A stretch of DNA of 64,000 nucleotides from Paenibacillus plantarum (lineage in GTDB: Bacteria > Bacillota > Bacilli > Paenibacillales > NBRC-103111). Positions 51,982 to 60,397 of this stretch are shown here, piece after piece. Below the pieces are notes generated by a model. That model searched no databases. It was not told the DNA's origin and was given only the letters and a program-made list of their open reading frames with translations. The DNA lies in contig NZ_WHNY01000064.1 of NCBI RefSeq assembly GCF_013141695.1, forward strand, positions 81,199 to 145,198, in the 5' to 3' direction. Numbering within the stretch: the stretch's first letter is position 1; each line of letters begins with the position of its first letter. A program made the translations under genes and the position numbers.

Positions 51982-52833
51982 ATGATTTTTGATTGTCATA
52001 CGCATTTATTTCTTCCCGGTCAAACTGATGGACCCTTCCTAGCTGCGGTAAAACGCAGTTGGGGTGAGCATATGGATATCCTTGCCACTCCGGAGATGCA
52101 CGAAGAAAATATTCGTTCTTTTGATGGGGCTATCGTACTTGCTTTCGACGCTCCTGCTACCGGCATCCAAGTACCTAATCAGGTTGTTGCTGAGTATGTA
52201 GCTAAGCATCGTGGACGATTATTCGGCTTTGCGAGCATCGACCCAAACAGGCCAGCTGCGGCTCGGCTGCTAGAAGAGGCTATCAAGGAATATGGCCTTA
52301 GCGGGCTTAAGCTAGGTCCGATCTACCAGAATTTTTATCCTGGTGAACAACGTCATTTTGAGTTGTATGCCAAAGCGGATGAATTGGGATTGCCAATTAT
52401 GTGGCATCAAGGCACGTCTTTTGTACCCGAAGGATACCTCGATGCGTCCAGGCCAGCAGCATTAGATCCAATAGCCCGTGCATTTCCTAATTTGAAAATG
52501 GTTATAGCTCATATGGGCCACCCTTGGGTGGATGAATGTATTGCCGTAGTTCGCAAAAATGCCAATATGTATATGGATTTATCAGCATTAGGTTCACGAC
52601 CATGGCAATTCTATAACGCACTCGTTTCAGCCATGGAGTATGGGGTCACACATAAGATTTTATTCGGTTCCGATTATCCTTTCTTCAGCACACAACAAAC
52701 TATTGATTCATTTCGGAATATTAATCACTTGGTGGAAGGCACGAAGATGCCGCACATTCCAGAGCAGATCATCGAAGACATCATTCACCGCAACACGCCA
52801 GAGATACTCGGCCTAACCGCGTCCCACAAATAA
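51982..52833 (+). CDS. Amidohydrolase-2 family hydrolase (possible sugar lactonase)
   Basis: About 283 residues, a metal-dependent TIM barrel of the amidohydrolase_2 (PF04909-type) group. It has His6-x-His8 (DCHTH), the MWHQG strand histidine, AHMGHPWV and the GSDYPF aspartate. Relatives include ACMSD-type decarboxylases and L-fucono/L-rhamnono-lactonases. In this context a lactonase converting an aldonolactone to the acid for the IlvD-type dehydratase is attractive. The ATG at 51982 has GGCGG 8 nt ahead; the GTG at 51973 overlaps that site. It lies about 155 nt after tatA, co-oriented with the two genes that follow. Confidence 0.9.
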   Translation: MIFDCHTHLFLPGQTDGPFLAAVKRSWGEHMDILATPEMHEENIRSFDGAIVLAFDAPATGIQVPNQVVAEYVAKHRGRLFGFASIDPNRPAAARLLEEAIKEYGLSGLKLGPIYQNFYPGEQRHFELYAKADELGLPIMWHQGTSFVPEGYLDASRPAALDPIARAFPNLKMVIAHMGHPWVDECIAVVRKNANMYMDLSALGSRPWQFYNALVSAMEYGVTHKILFGSDYPFFSTQQTIDSFRNINHLVEGTKMPHIPEQIIEDIIHRNTPEILGLTASHK

Positions 52834-52857
52834 ATCATTTTTCAGGAGGTAAGAGAT

Positions 52858-54141
52858 ATGTCAAACAATGCAGAACTGTATGAACAATCGAAACTATACT
52901 CGCCAGGCGGGGTACATACGTCCATTCGTAACGTGAATCCTATGAAGGTGTTTACGAAAGGTGAGGGCGCTTATATTTATGATGCAGATGGCAAAAAGTA
53001 CATCGATTATCAAGGAGCATTCGGCCCGATTATTTTGGGGCACAGCCATCCCTACGTCAATCGTAAAGTGATTGAAGCTATTGAGCGAACGGATTTGTAC
53101 GGCGTTGGCTGTACGGATCTAGAAGTGGAATTGGCTCGCAAAATTTGTACGCACGTCCCATCGTCGGAGCAGGTGCTTTTTTGTAATTCAGGATCTGAGG
53201 CCACCTATCATGCAATTCGCTTAACTCGTGCGATTACAGGACGCAACAAGCTGATCAAATTTCAAGGCTGCTATCACGGCTGGCACGATTATGTCGCCCG
53301 TAACATGCTTAGTTCCTGGGATATGATTGGCAAAAGGGATCCGGGCTCTGCTGGCATGTTAGATGAAGCGATCGATAATACCTTGGTCTGTACATTCAAT
53401 GATCTGGATGATGTGGAGAGGACTTTCCGTGAGAATAAAGGGCAAATCGCATCGTTGATTGTCGAGCCGATTCCCCATAATATCGGTTGCGTGATGCCGC
53501 AGCCTGGCTTCTTGGAAGGGCTTCGTGAGCTTTGCAGTGCACATGGTGCACTCCTTATCTTTGATGAAGTGATTACAGGTTTCCGCCATGATATTGGTGG
53601 TTATCAGAAGGTTGCTGGTGTTACCCCCGATTTGACAACGATGGGTAAAGCGATGGCGAATGGCTACCCAATCGCCGCTGTAGCGGGTAAGCGTGAATAT
53701 ATGCAGCGTTTTAATACGTACCCAGGTGGGGACGTGTGGTTTGCAGGCACGTATAACGGGCATGCCGTAGGCACGGCCGCATCGATTGCCACACTTGAAC
53801 TGATGGAGAACGAACCGGTACATGAGCATATTTTCCGTTTGGGAGAGAAGATGCGTTCCGGTATTCGGGGCATTCATGAACGACTTGGCATCGAGGCGTA
53901 TGTGGCAGGCTTCGGTTCTGTATGGACGACGTATTTCATGAAGAGCGAGCCGAAGAATTACTCGGATTTGCAGCAAAATGATGCGGAGCTGTATGTTGAC
54001 TATCGCAAAAAGCTGATCGAAAAAGGTATCTTCAAAATGCCGATGAATATTAAACGCAATCATATTAGTTATTCTCATACCGATCAGGACGTCGACACCA
54101 CACTTACGATTATCGAGTCCGTGTTGAAGGAACTTGTTTAA
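52858..54141 (+). CDS. Class III aminotransferase (glutamate-1-semialdehyde-aminomutase-like)
   Basis: 427 residues, PLP-dependent fold type I. It has YSPGGVHTSIR at the N-terminus, NSGSEATYHAIRL (phosphate binding), GCYHGWHD, the DEVITGFR aspartate (Asp236) and Lys264 in TTMGKAMANG. The N-terminus and the GCYHGWHD motif resemble HemL, but the catabolic surroundings argue against heme synthesis. It could transaminate a keto-sugar, an amino-sugar acid or a semialdehyde. AGGAGGTAAGAG precedes the ATG. It sits between the amidohydrolase and the FAH gene with short gaps. Confidence 0.92.
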   Translation: MSNNAELYEQSKLYSPGGVHTSIRNVNPMKVFTKGEGAYIYDADGKKYIDYQGAFGPIILGHSHPYVNRKVIEAIERTDLYGVGCTDLEVELARKICTHVPSSEQVLFCNSGSEATYHAIRLTRAITGRNKLIKFQGCYHGWHDYVARNMLSSWDMIGKRDPGSAGMLDEAIDNTLVCTFNDLDDVERTFRENKGQIASLIVEPIPHNIGCVMPQPGFLEGLRELCSAHGALLIFDEVITGFRHDIGGYQKVAGVTPDLTTMGKAMANGYPIAAVAGKREYMQRFNTYPGGDVWFAGTYNGHAVGTAASIATLELMENEPVHEHIFRLGEKMRSGIRGIHERLGIEAYVAGFGSVWTTYFMKSEPKNYSDLQQNDAELYVDYRKKLIEKGIFKMPMNIKRNHISYSHTDQDVDTTLTIIESVLKELV

Positions 54142-54169
54142 TTAATCTAAAGATAGGAGGATACGACAC

Positions 54170-55072
54170 ATGAAATTCCTTTCGTTTCTTCATAAAGGTG
54201 ACTACCGATTAGGTGTCAAAATAGAGCAAGGTGTGGTCGATGTTGTGGCGGCACTCTCCGCAGTTACGGAAGAGAAAGCAATTCCGACAACCATCCTTGA
54301 GGTTATTTATGGCGGTGCTGAGGCTTTGAACCATCTGCTTTCATTTATAGAATGGGTCCTTGTTTCGGATGCAGATCAAACCGCTTATCTATTGGATGAA
54401 TCTACATTAACCCTTGGACCATGCGTCACGCATCCGAATAAAATCATATGCGTGGGACTTAATTATCGCAGACATGCGGAGGAAACGAATGCACAAATCC
54501 CGCAATTTCCTATTCTGTTCAACAAGTTCAATAACGCCTTAGCGAGTCATGGGGAGGACATTTCGTTACCTAAGGTTTCGGAGAAAGTGGATTATGAAGC
54601 GGAATTAGCCATTGTCATTGGTAAAACAGCGAAATATATTTCGAAGGAACAAGCACTTTCTCACGTCTTTGGGTACTGTAATGCGAATGATTTGTCTGCC
54701 CGCGATTTACAGGTAAGGACGCAGCAATGGCTATTGGGGAAATCGTGTGATCAATTTGCGCCTATCGGTCCCTATATTGTGACAGCTGATGAAATTGGCA
54801 ACCCGAACGATCTTGAGATTAAAACGGTTGTAAATGGAGAGGTAAGGCAGCATTCGAATACATCGGATATGATCTTCCATTGCGATGAAATCGTCAGCTA
54901 TATTTCACAGCATATGACGTTAATGCCGGGAGATATTATTTTGACAGGGACACCTGAGGGGGTTGTTTTAGGGTATCCACCAGACAGGCAGGTATATTTG
55001 AAAGATGGGGATATCGTGACGATTGAGATTGAGAAACTGGGAGCACTGACCAATCGGATGGTGGCGGAGTAA
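54170..55072 (+). CDS. Fumarylacetoacetate hydrolase (FAH) family protein
   Basis: 300 residues. The FAH domain starts near residue 85 (PNKIICVGLNYRRHAEE) and has the metal-binding acids in DYEAELAIVIG, the NDLSARDLQ loop, KSCDQFAPIGP and LTGTPEGV. Members cleave or hydrate 2,4-diketo acids or dehydrate 2-keto-3-deoxy acids with Mg2+. In oxidative L-fucose/L-rhamnose pathways a member hydrolyses the 2,4-diketo-3-deoxy acid, which would make this the last step of the proposed route. AGGAGG precedes the ATG. It is the final gene before a terminator. Confidence 0.94.
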   Translation: MKFLSFLHKGDYRLGVKIEQGVVDVVAALSAVTEEKAIPTTILEVIYGGAEALNHLLSFIEWVLVSDADQTAYLLDESTLTLGPCVTHPNKIICVGLNYRRHAEETNAQIPQFPILFNKFNNALASHGEDISLPKVSEKVDYEAELAIVIGKTAKYISKEQALSHVFGYCNANDLSARDLQVRTQQWLLGKSCDQFAPIGPYIVTADEIGNPNDLEIKTVVNGEVRQHSNTSDMIFHCDEIVSYISQHMTLMPGDIILTGTPEGVVLGYPPDRQVYLKDGDIVTIEIEKLGALTNRMVAE

Positions 55073-55086
55073 GAGAAGTTTTGACA

Positions 55087-55138
55087 AAACGGGACTGTTC
55101 CACAAGTAGTGTAAACTACTTACGAGACAGCCCCGTTT
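55087..55138. terminator. Terminator between the FAH gene and the DJ-1 gene
   Basis: AAACGGGACTGT pairs with ACAGCCCCGTTT, with an inner AAGTAG/CTACTT hairpin, followed by CTTTAT on plus. It ends the catabolic operon and, on the other strand, the convergent DJ-1 gene. Confidence 0.8.
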
Positions 55139-55162
55139 CTTTATGTCATCTATGTAGTTCGA

Positions 55163-55720
55163 TTAGGCCAATAATTTCAAGAATTCCCGCATGAATCCTG
55201 GTAAATCCGGCCAAGCATGACCGCTGACGAGCTTCCCATCGACATGCAGCGTATTTGTTGTATAAGTCGCCCCAAGCGCTTCTACATCTAAGCGACATGC
55301 GTTATACGCCGTCAATGTGCGACCCTCGAAGAGGGAGCGGTCTTTCAGAGCGGCGAAAACTTGCGCACCATGGCAGATGGCACCGATAGGCTTATCCGCT
55401 TCAAGGAAATGACGAAGGATGCGTGGAACATCTTCACTCGAACGAATATATTCGGGAGCTCTGCCGCCAGGAATGATGAGTCCATCGAACTGACTAGGAT
55501 CAACATCGGCGAAAGCAACGTGGGAGGGGAGAAGATGTCCTGGTTTCTCGGTATACGTTTCCCAATCTTCAACAAAATCGTGAACGACGGTACGAAGTAC
55601 TTTCTTCGTTGGAGATGCGATAACGGCCTCGTATCCCTCTTCGAGTACACGGTAGTAGGGATAGTACACTTCCAATACTTCAACAGCATCACCAGTTAAA
55701 AATAAGATCCTTTTGGACAC
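55163..55720 (-). CDS. DJ-1/PfpI-family protein
   Basis: About 185 residues with a flavodoxin-like DJ-1 fold. The nucleophile is Cys116-His117 in GAICHGAQ, and GLIIPGGRAPEYIR carries the supporting acid region. The group includes PfpI-type proteases, deglycase/glyoxalase III and stress proteins; the exact activity cannot be read here. The GTG at 55720 with AAGGAG 8 nt upstream is preferred, since the longer frame begins inside that site. It is monocistronic. Confidence 0.9.
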   Translation of the reverse strand: MSKRILFLTGDAVEVLEVYYPYYRVLEEGYEAVIASPTKKVLRTVVHDFVEDWETYTEKPGHLLPSHVAFADVDPSQFDGLIIPGGRAPEYIRSSEDVPRILRHFLEADKPIGAICHGAQVFAALKDRSLFEGRTLTAYNACRLDVEALGATYTTNTLHVDGKLVSGHAWPDLPGFMREFLKLLA

Positions 55721-55913
55721 GATATCACTCCTTGGAAATAGATGGTAATCCATATTTAATTATGAACAAATCTGGTTTTCTTGTATACGGGTGGAATTTG
55801 AGAAAAATTGTCGAATGGGATGTTCAATAATGATGTTCATTGCCAAGGATAATGTTTATAATAGATAAATAAATTATGATGAGAAGCTAATCTATGAGGT
55901 GAATAGTTAAATT

Positions 55914-56708
55914 ATGAAAGCTTATTTAGAACTGCTTAAGGATGTCTTAGATCAAGGTGTAGAAAAAGGAGATCGCACGGGAACAGGAACGATTTCTGTT
56001 TTTGGGCGTCAGATGCGAATTAACCTGAGCGAAGGTTTTCCTCTTTTAACAACGAAGAAGCTGCACATCAAGTCCATTGTTCATGAGTTGCTGTGGTTCA
56101 TAAGCGGCAGCACGAATGTCCAATATTTGCGCGATAATGGTGTTACGATCTGGGACGAATGGGCTGACGAAGATGGAAATCTTGGCCGCGTATACGGTGC
56201 ACAGTGGCGTACATGGCTTGCGCCAAATGGGCAAGTTATCGATCAAATCGAGAAGCTGATTCACCAAATCAAGACGAATCCAGATTCTCGCAGACACTTG
56301 GTCAGCGCTTGGAACCCTGCAGAAGTGGATCATATGGCGCTGCCGCCGTGCCACTATGCGTTTCAATTTTATGTAGCGAATGGTCGGTTATCGTGTATGT
56401 TCCAAATGAGATCCGTGGACACGTTCTTGGGTCTGCCTTTTAATCTGGCATCGTATGCCCTGTTAACACATATGATTGCTCAGCAGTGTGATCTCGAAGT
56501 GGGGGATCTGATCTGGAACGGCGGCGATGTACACATTTATCAGAATCATGTTGAACAAGTGAATAAACAGTTAACGAGAGAGCCGCAAGAGCTGCCAACG
56601 CTTCATATCAAAAGGAAGCCAGCTTCCATTTTCGACTACCAATTCGATGATTTTGAATTTCTTAACTACACACCGCTGCCGGGCATTAAGGCTCCGATTG
56701 CGATATAA
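55914..56708 (+). CDS. thyA: Thymidylate synthase
   Basis: 264 residues, exactly the length of the E. coli-type enzyme. It has the folate/dUMP motifs RTGTGTISVFG, the LLWFISGSTN segment, and the catalytic Cys146 in PPCHYAFQFY, followed by QRSVD-like MRSVDTFLGLPFNLASYALL. It makes dTMP from dUMP with methylene-tetrahydrofolate. It forms an operon with folA 33 nt downstream, which regenerates the dihydrofolate. A TATAAT lies at 55857-55862, with only a weak -35. Confidence 0.98.
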   Translation: MKAYLELLKDVLDQGVEKGDRTGTGTISVFGRQMRINLSEGFPLLTTKKLHIKSIVHELLWFISGSTNVQYLRDNGVTIWDEWADEDGNLGRVYGAQWRTWLAPNGQVIDQIEKLIHQIKTNPDSRRHLVSAWNPAEVDHMALPPCHYAFQFYVANGRLSCMFQMRSVDTFLGLPFNLASYALLTHMIAQQCDLEVGDLIWNGGDVHIYQNHVEQVNKQLTREPQELPTLHIKRKPASIFDYQFDDFEFLNYTPLPGIKAPIAI

Positions 56709-56741
56709 GGAAGTTATTGTAACGAAAGGAGTATTCGCCGT

Positions 56742-57221
56742 ATGAGTATTTCATTTATTTTTGCCATGGATCGTAACCGCGCCATTGGCGTTAATAATAA
56801 GCTGCCTTGGCATCTGCCAGGCGATTTGAAATTTTTCAAAAACGTGACGATGGGTCACCCCATCCTGATGGGACGCAAAACGTACGAGTCCATCGGCAAG
56901 CCGCTTCCCGGAAGACGCAACGTCATTCTCACGCAGAATACCGCGTATCAGGCCGAGGGCTGTGAAGTTATTCACTCAGTAGACGAAGCGATTGATGCAT
57001 TCCGTGATCAGGAGCTGTTCGTCATCGGCGGAGCAGAGATCTTCAAGCTATTTGCCTCCCATGTGAATCGGATGTACATCACTTACATCGAGGATGAGTT
57101 CGAAGCGGATACGTTTATGTCGGACCTGGACTTGTCCAATTGGACCCTAGTTTCATCTGAACAAGGTGAGCGCAATGAGAAGAATCCGTATGAGTACTAT
57201 TTCGGGATTTACGAGAGATGA
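56742..57221 (+). CDS. folA: Dihydrofolate reductase
   Basis: 159 residues. It has FAMDRNRAIGVNNKLPWHLPGDLKFFK with the active-site Asp28, MGRKTYESIGKPLPGR for NADPH and FVIGGAEIFKLF for the cofactor glycine pair. It reduces the dihydrofolate made by ThyA. AAAGGAG precedes the ATG. It is the standard chromosomal type, with no features of the trimethoprim-resistant plasmid forms. Confidence 0.97.
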   Translation: MSISFIFAMDRNRAIGVNNKLPWHLPGDLKFFKNVTMGHPILMGRKTYESIGKPLPGRRNVILTQNTAYQAEGCEVIHSVDEAIDAFRDQELFVIGGAEIFKLFASHVNRMYITYIEDEFEADTFMSDLDLSNWTLVSSEQGERNEKNPYEYYFGIYER

Positions 57222-57347
57222 GCTTCTCAGACCTAGTCATCTGGGGCTGTTGGACAATGAGATGAGTTCACATGATGAAACCGAGTCGAAATAGATGTAC
57301 TTTTTACAGGCAATTTAGCTTATAAACTACATCACACATGCAGTTGC

Positions 57348-57388
57348 AAAGACGTCTATCGGATGTATCATCCGATGGACGTCTTTAT
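57348..57388 (+). terminator. Intrinsic terminator after thyA-folA
   Basis: AAAGACGTCTATCGGATG pairs with CATCCGATGGACGTCTTT (one mismatch/wobble), followed by ATCTGG. It lies 130 nt after the folA stop, with no gene between. Confidence 0.75.
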
Positions 57389-57405
57389 CTGGTTGTATCA
57401 CGGTG

Positions 57406-57450
57406 CAAAAAAAGGACTGCCCACAAGGAATACCTTGTGAACAGCCCTTT
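57406..57450 (-). terminator. Intrinsic terminator of the YcnI-like gene
   Basis: On the minus strand AAAGGGCTGTTCACAAGG pairs with CCTTGTGGGCAGTCCTTT (mostly Watson-Crick, some G-U) and runs into T8. On the plus strand the same stem has mismatches, so it works for the minus-strand gene. Confidence 0.85.
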
Positions 57451-57469
57451 GAAACCAATGAAACCGTTA

Positions 57470-58099
57470 CTACTTACGTTTTCTTACCAACGATACGATC
57501 AACGCTAACGCGCCAAGCACCACAGCAGCAATCGACAGGTACAGCGATGTGTTGGATTCCGAACTATCTCCAGCAGAAGCTGTGCCAGCCGTTACATTCC
57601 CGTGACTATCCGTTGTCGCACCAGCGGCAGCTTTCGCTTTAACGGTAGTGACAGATGCGGGTTTGTCGGAGCCATTCGCCCCAACCCATTCCACGACAGA
57701 GCCGTCTTTGTAAGTTTGGTAGGCTTTCCAGATGATTTGGGTAGCGTTATCGGCCACTTTACCTTGCATGCTGAAATCACCGAATTCAGTTGCTCCTAGA
57801 CCATCACTCGTTGCAGTCCAAGTAACGCCAGTTATTTTGCCAGCAGCATCCTTGGCGATGTCGTACTTCCAACCTGCTTTAGGTTCAAAACGAGAAACAG
57901 CTACGGAATCAATTGGGAATTTGACCTCGACTTTCATTGTCGGACTGTCCTTCTCAGATGGTACACGTACGGTGAAAACTTCATAGCTGCCCTGCGTAGC
58001 TTCTTTCGGATATACAGTGACGTGAGCACTTGCGATCCCTACGAGAAGCATGGACGCGATCATCATCGAACTTACGGTTAACATGAACTTTTTAAACAT
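57470..58099 (-). CDS. ycnI: YcnI-like copper-binding membrane-anchored protein
   Basis: About 209 residues. The Sec signal ends in ASA, leaving His26 as the mature N-terminal residue (HVTVYPKEA). YcnI proteins bind Cu(II) with this histidine and a conserved acid/Trp pair. The DUF1775 domain runs to about residue 150 with MKVEVKFP, WTATSD and FGDFSMQGKV. A Ser/Thr/Ala-rich linker and a C-terminal helix (LYLSIAAVVLGALALIVSL) with an RKRK stop anchor it. The ATG at 58099 is preferred over the longer frame. The usual partner, a CopCD/YcnJ copper importer, is not next to it. Confidence 0.93.
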   Translation of the reverse strand: MFKKFMLTVSSMMIASMLLVGIASAHVTVYPKEATQGSYEVFTVRVPSEKDSPTMKVEVKFPIDSVAVSRFEPKAGWKYDIAKDAAGKITGVTWTATSDGLGATEFGDFSMQGKVADNATQIIWKAYQTYKDGSVVEWVGANGSDKPASVTTVKAKAAAGATTDSHGNVTAGTASAGDSSESNTSLYLSIAAVVLGALALIVSLVRKRK

Positions 58100-58320
58100 G
58101 GTATTTATTTCCCCTTTCAATCTCAACTCTTATCATGTTGTCCATGTTACCTGATCGACAAGCATTAGAGTATGACTCGACTGGGCTATTTTTTCGACTA
58201 GTTTTGTCCAAATCGTAGCATTTATGTGTTTCACGTCACAAGTTGTCTCTATTTTTAGATAAGGGCGTGATGATGTGTGACATGCTGGTTGCGAGTAGTA
58301 GGAGTAGAAGTAGTGCGGCC

Positions 58321-58541
58321 AGTTGAGTAACAGGATTTTCAAATTAATGTAAAATATACAGTTAATTCCGCTGATTTTCGTGAGATTTAGTGAATAGATG
58401 GAAAAAGTCCATCTAATGTGAGTGGAATTAGTAGTTTGGTGGATTTTAAAAGAAATTAACTGTAGGAAATCCATCTATTGCTCGCAAATAGCGAGAATCA
58501 ACAAAAATAACAACATAAAATCCATTTAATTTGTTTGTGAC
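58321..58541 (+). repeat. 222-bp interspersed repeat, copy 2
   Basis: This is the second copy of the element at 13362-13583, in the same orientation and of nearly equal length. It contains a perfect hairpin TAGATGGA-AAAAG-TCCATCTA at about 58395-58415 and CTCGC-AAATA-GCGAG near 58480. The second hairpin occupies the position of CGCC/GGCG in copy 1, so the stem is kept while its bases differ. Short GTAGGA/GTAGAA hexamer tracts flank it on both sides (58293-58313 and 58564-58627). Confidence 0.85.
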
Positions 58542-58563
58542 GGGTGGAGGAAGGTTTGGCGGC

Positions 58564-58627
58564 AGAAGTAGAAGTAGGAGTAGAAGTAGGAGTAGACGTA
58601 GAAGTAAAAGTAAAAGTAAAAGTAAAG
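58564..58627. repeat. Hexanucleotide array (AGTAGA/AGTAGG/AGTAAA)
   Basis: About ten imperfect six-base units follow each other. On the minus strand the same DNA reads as Thr-Ser/Thr-Pro/Thr-Phe repeats in an open frame that I reject as coding. It lies between the NarL-type regulator gene and the interspersed repeat. The stretch 58100-58718 holds no gene. Confidence 0.8.
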
Positions 58628-58718
58628 TTATGTAGAGCGCTAGCCCTCACGCGTGACGATTGGATACAGCAGTAAAAACCAGTTAGCATCCGCAAAGTCG
58701 AATGTTAACTGGTTTATT

Positions 58719-59381
58719 TCATTTCCGCGTCAATCCATGCTTAATGGCAAACGCAGTAAGCTGCACACGATTCTCTAGGGATAGCTTCACGAGAATATTT
58801 TTCATGTGATTTTTCACCGTATGCTCGGAGATGAGCAGCTTCTCGGCAATGACCCGATTGTTATCCCCTTGTGCGACATAGGCGGTAATTTCTTGTTCAC
58901 GCGATGTAAGCATGTGAGGGCTCGGGCCTTCCGTGTGTGCGCCGACCGGTGAACGGAAACGTCCGAATAGCTTGTCCGCCATCCCGCGCGCCACCTCTGA
59001 ATTATCGTCGAGCAATGCGCGCAAATAGTTAAGCCATTCATCGGGATCCATGTTTTTGAGCAAATACCCTTGTGCGCCGAATTGCAAAGCCGTGAAGAGA
59101 TCAGCAACATCATCAGACACGGTGAGCATAACGATGCGTATCCCGCCAAAGGCTTGTTTAATATGCCGTGTAGCCTGTAATCCGTCCATGGGTGACATGT
59201 GGATATCCATTAATACAACTTCAGGAGTTAACTCGCCACAAAGGCGAATCGCCTCTTCGCCGCTGCTAGCTTCGCCAACGATGAAGAAATCTGCACATGG
59301 TTCCAGCATGCTTCGTATCGCTTTGCGTGCTAAGGGATGATCATCAACAATAAGAACGCGAAAGGGCATTTGTTCCGTCAT
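58719..59381 (-). CDS. NarL/LuxR-type response regulator
   Basis: About 220 residues. A receiver domain has DD13-14-like acids (IVDDHP), phosphoacceptor Asp59 (VVLMDIHMSPMDG), the switch Thr/Ser (MLTVSDD) and the lysine of LLKNMDP. A LuxR-type HTH is at about 155-215 (LTSREQEITAYVAQGDNNRV; ISEHTVKNHMKNILVKL). The ATG at 59381 overlaps the kinase stop as TGATG, with AAAGGTG 9 nt ahead. It forms a pair with the kinase. The target genes are not evident; the divergent Ni/Co permease gene is the nearest. Confidence 0.94.
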   Translation of the reverse strand: MTEQMPFRVLIVDDHPLARKAIRSMLEPCADFFIVGEASSGEEAIRLCGELTPEVVLMDIHMSPMDGLQATRHIKQAFGGIRIVMLTVSDDVADLFTALQFGAQGYLLKNMDPDEWLNYLRALLDDNSEVARGMADKLFGRFRSPVGAHTEGPSPHMLTSREQEITAYVAQGDNNRVIAEKLLISEHTVKNHMKNILVKLSLENRVQLTAFAIKHGLTRK

Positions 59382-60193
59382 CAACTGTTCACCTTTCTTT
59401 CGGCTTGTACGATCAGTTCCGTGCCAGCGTCTTTCTCACTCCGAAGCTCAAGTGTAGCCCCGAGCTCGGAAGCCCGTTTTTGCATGAGATCGATGCCGTA
59501 AGTCGTGCTCTTAGCATTAGCTTTCGGATCGGGCTGTAGTCCGCACCCATTGTCCGTGATATGCATTCGCCAGTGATTGTTGTCATCTTCCAAATGGAAG
59601 GTAGCATCTGTGGCCATCGAATGCTTGCGGATGTTGGTGAAAGCTTCCTGCATAATGCCGAAAAGGAGGATTTCCTCATTAGGTGTGAAGCTGTTTTCGG
59701 TAATTTTCACGGTCTCATGAAGTTCAATACCTGTGACTAACCGCCAGTTGTCTAAGTAGGTATGAATGCGTTGCCCGAAGGAAGTACCTTCTTCCGGCGG
59801 CGTTCTCAGATTGAAAATAGCCTGACGAAGTGAATTGTCGATCTCGGAAACAGCAGCTTTCGCTTCTTCGATGTCGCCTTGACGCAGCTTCACGTTCAAG
59901 AAGAAGAGAGTTTGCGCCAAATCGTCATGCAGCTCTCGAGCCAGACGTTCTCGTTCCTCGAAGACCGCTCTGCGGGCTTCACTGGTCAGGATTTTCTCAT
60001 TGCTGCGTTCCATGCTGGTAAACATCCAGGAAGCGAAGAGATACGAGAGGAGCAACGTAATGACTGTAATCGTGAAATTGCCGGCTTCCATCGTCAAATA
60101 GCGCAGTAAAAATTCATGACGAATATATTCAAAGCCTCCGATAATTAAGACGGGCACCAGCACTGTAAAAAGCTTGTATTTACGCATAGACAT
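59381..60193 (-). CDS. NarX/LiaS-type sensor histidine kinase
   Basis: 270 residues. Two short N-terminal transmembrane helices (about 8-22 and 40-58) with almost no extracellular loop mean it probably senses the membrane or a partner protein rather than a soluble ligand. HisKA_3 carries His89 in RELHDDLAQTL, and the GHKL ATPase has the N-box QEAFTNIRKHS and DNGCGL. AAGGAG lies about 12 nt before the ATG. It is co-transcribed with the NarL-type regulator that follows. Confidence 0.94.
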   Translation of the reverse strand: MSMRKYKLFTVLVPVLIIGGFEYIRHEFLLRYLTMEAGNFTITVITLLLSYLFASWMFTSMERSNEKILTSEARRAVFEERERLARELHDDLAQTLFFLNVKLRQGDIEEAKAAVSEIDNSLRQAIFNLRTPPEEGTSFGQRIHTYLDNWRLVTGIELHETVKITENSFTPNEEILLFGIMQEAFTNIRKHSMATDATFHLEDDNNHWRMHITDNGCGLQPDPKANAKSTTYGIDLMQKRASELGATLELRSEKDAGTELIVQAERKVNS

Positions 60194-60397
60194 GCAGGGG
60201 ATCAGCTCCTTTTTGAAATAAAAGCAGGGATATGTTTCCTAAGTAAGATGGCTGTAGAATTGGAACGGTTTCTATTATATCAGATCTCATTTAGAATTCT
60301 TCACAAAAAATAGATGCGGTACTTCTCAATTCCCGCACGCTTGTGCTACATTATTAGTAAATCGTAACACGGATGGGGAAGGTGGGGTTAATTTACC

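Noticed and set aside
53359..54078. 239-residue antisense open frame
   Set aside because: It lies entirely opposite the well-supported aminotransferase gene, has no ribosome site and no protein-like composition.
52858..54141. hemL (glutamate-1-semialdehyde aminomutase) for heme synthesis
   Set aside because: Motifs are HemL-like, but no other heme gene is near and all neighbours are catabolic. Only the broad class III aminotransferase call is safe.
58498..58695. Thr/Ser/Pro-repeat small protein on the minus strand
   Set aside because: It is simply the translation of the hexamer simple-sequence tract plus the flanking interspersed repeat.
60194..60397. Cobalamin or nickel-responsive riboswitch in the NiCoT leader
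   Set aside because: I could not find a B12-box-like motif or a symmetric NikR-type operator in this stretch.
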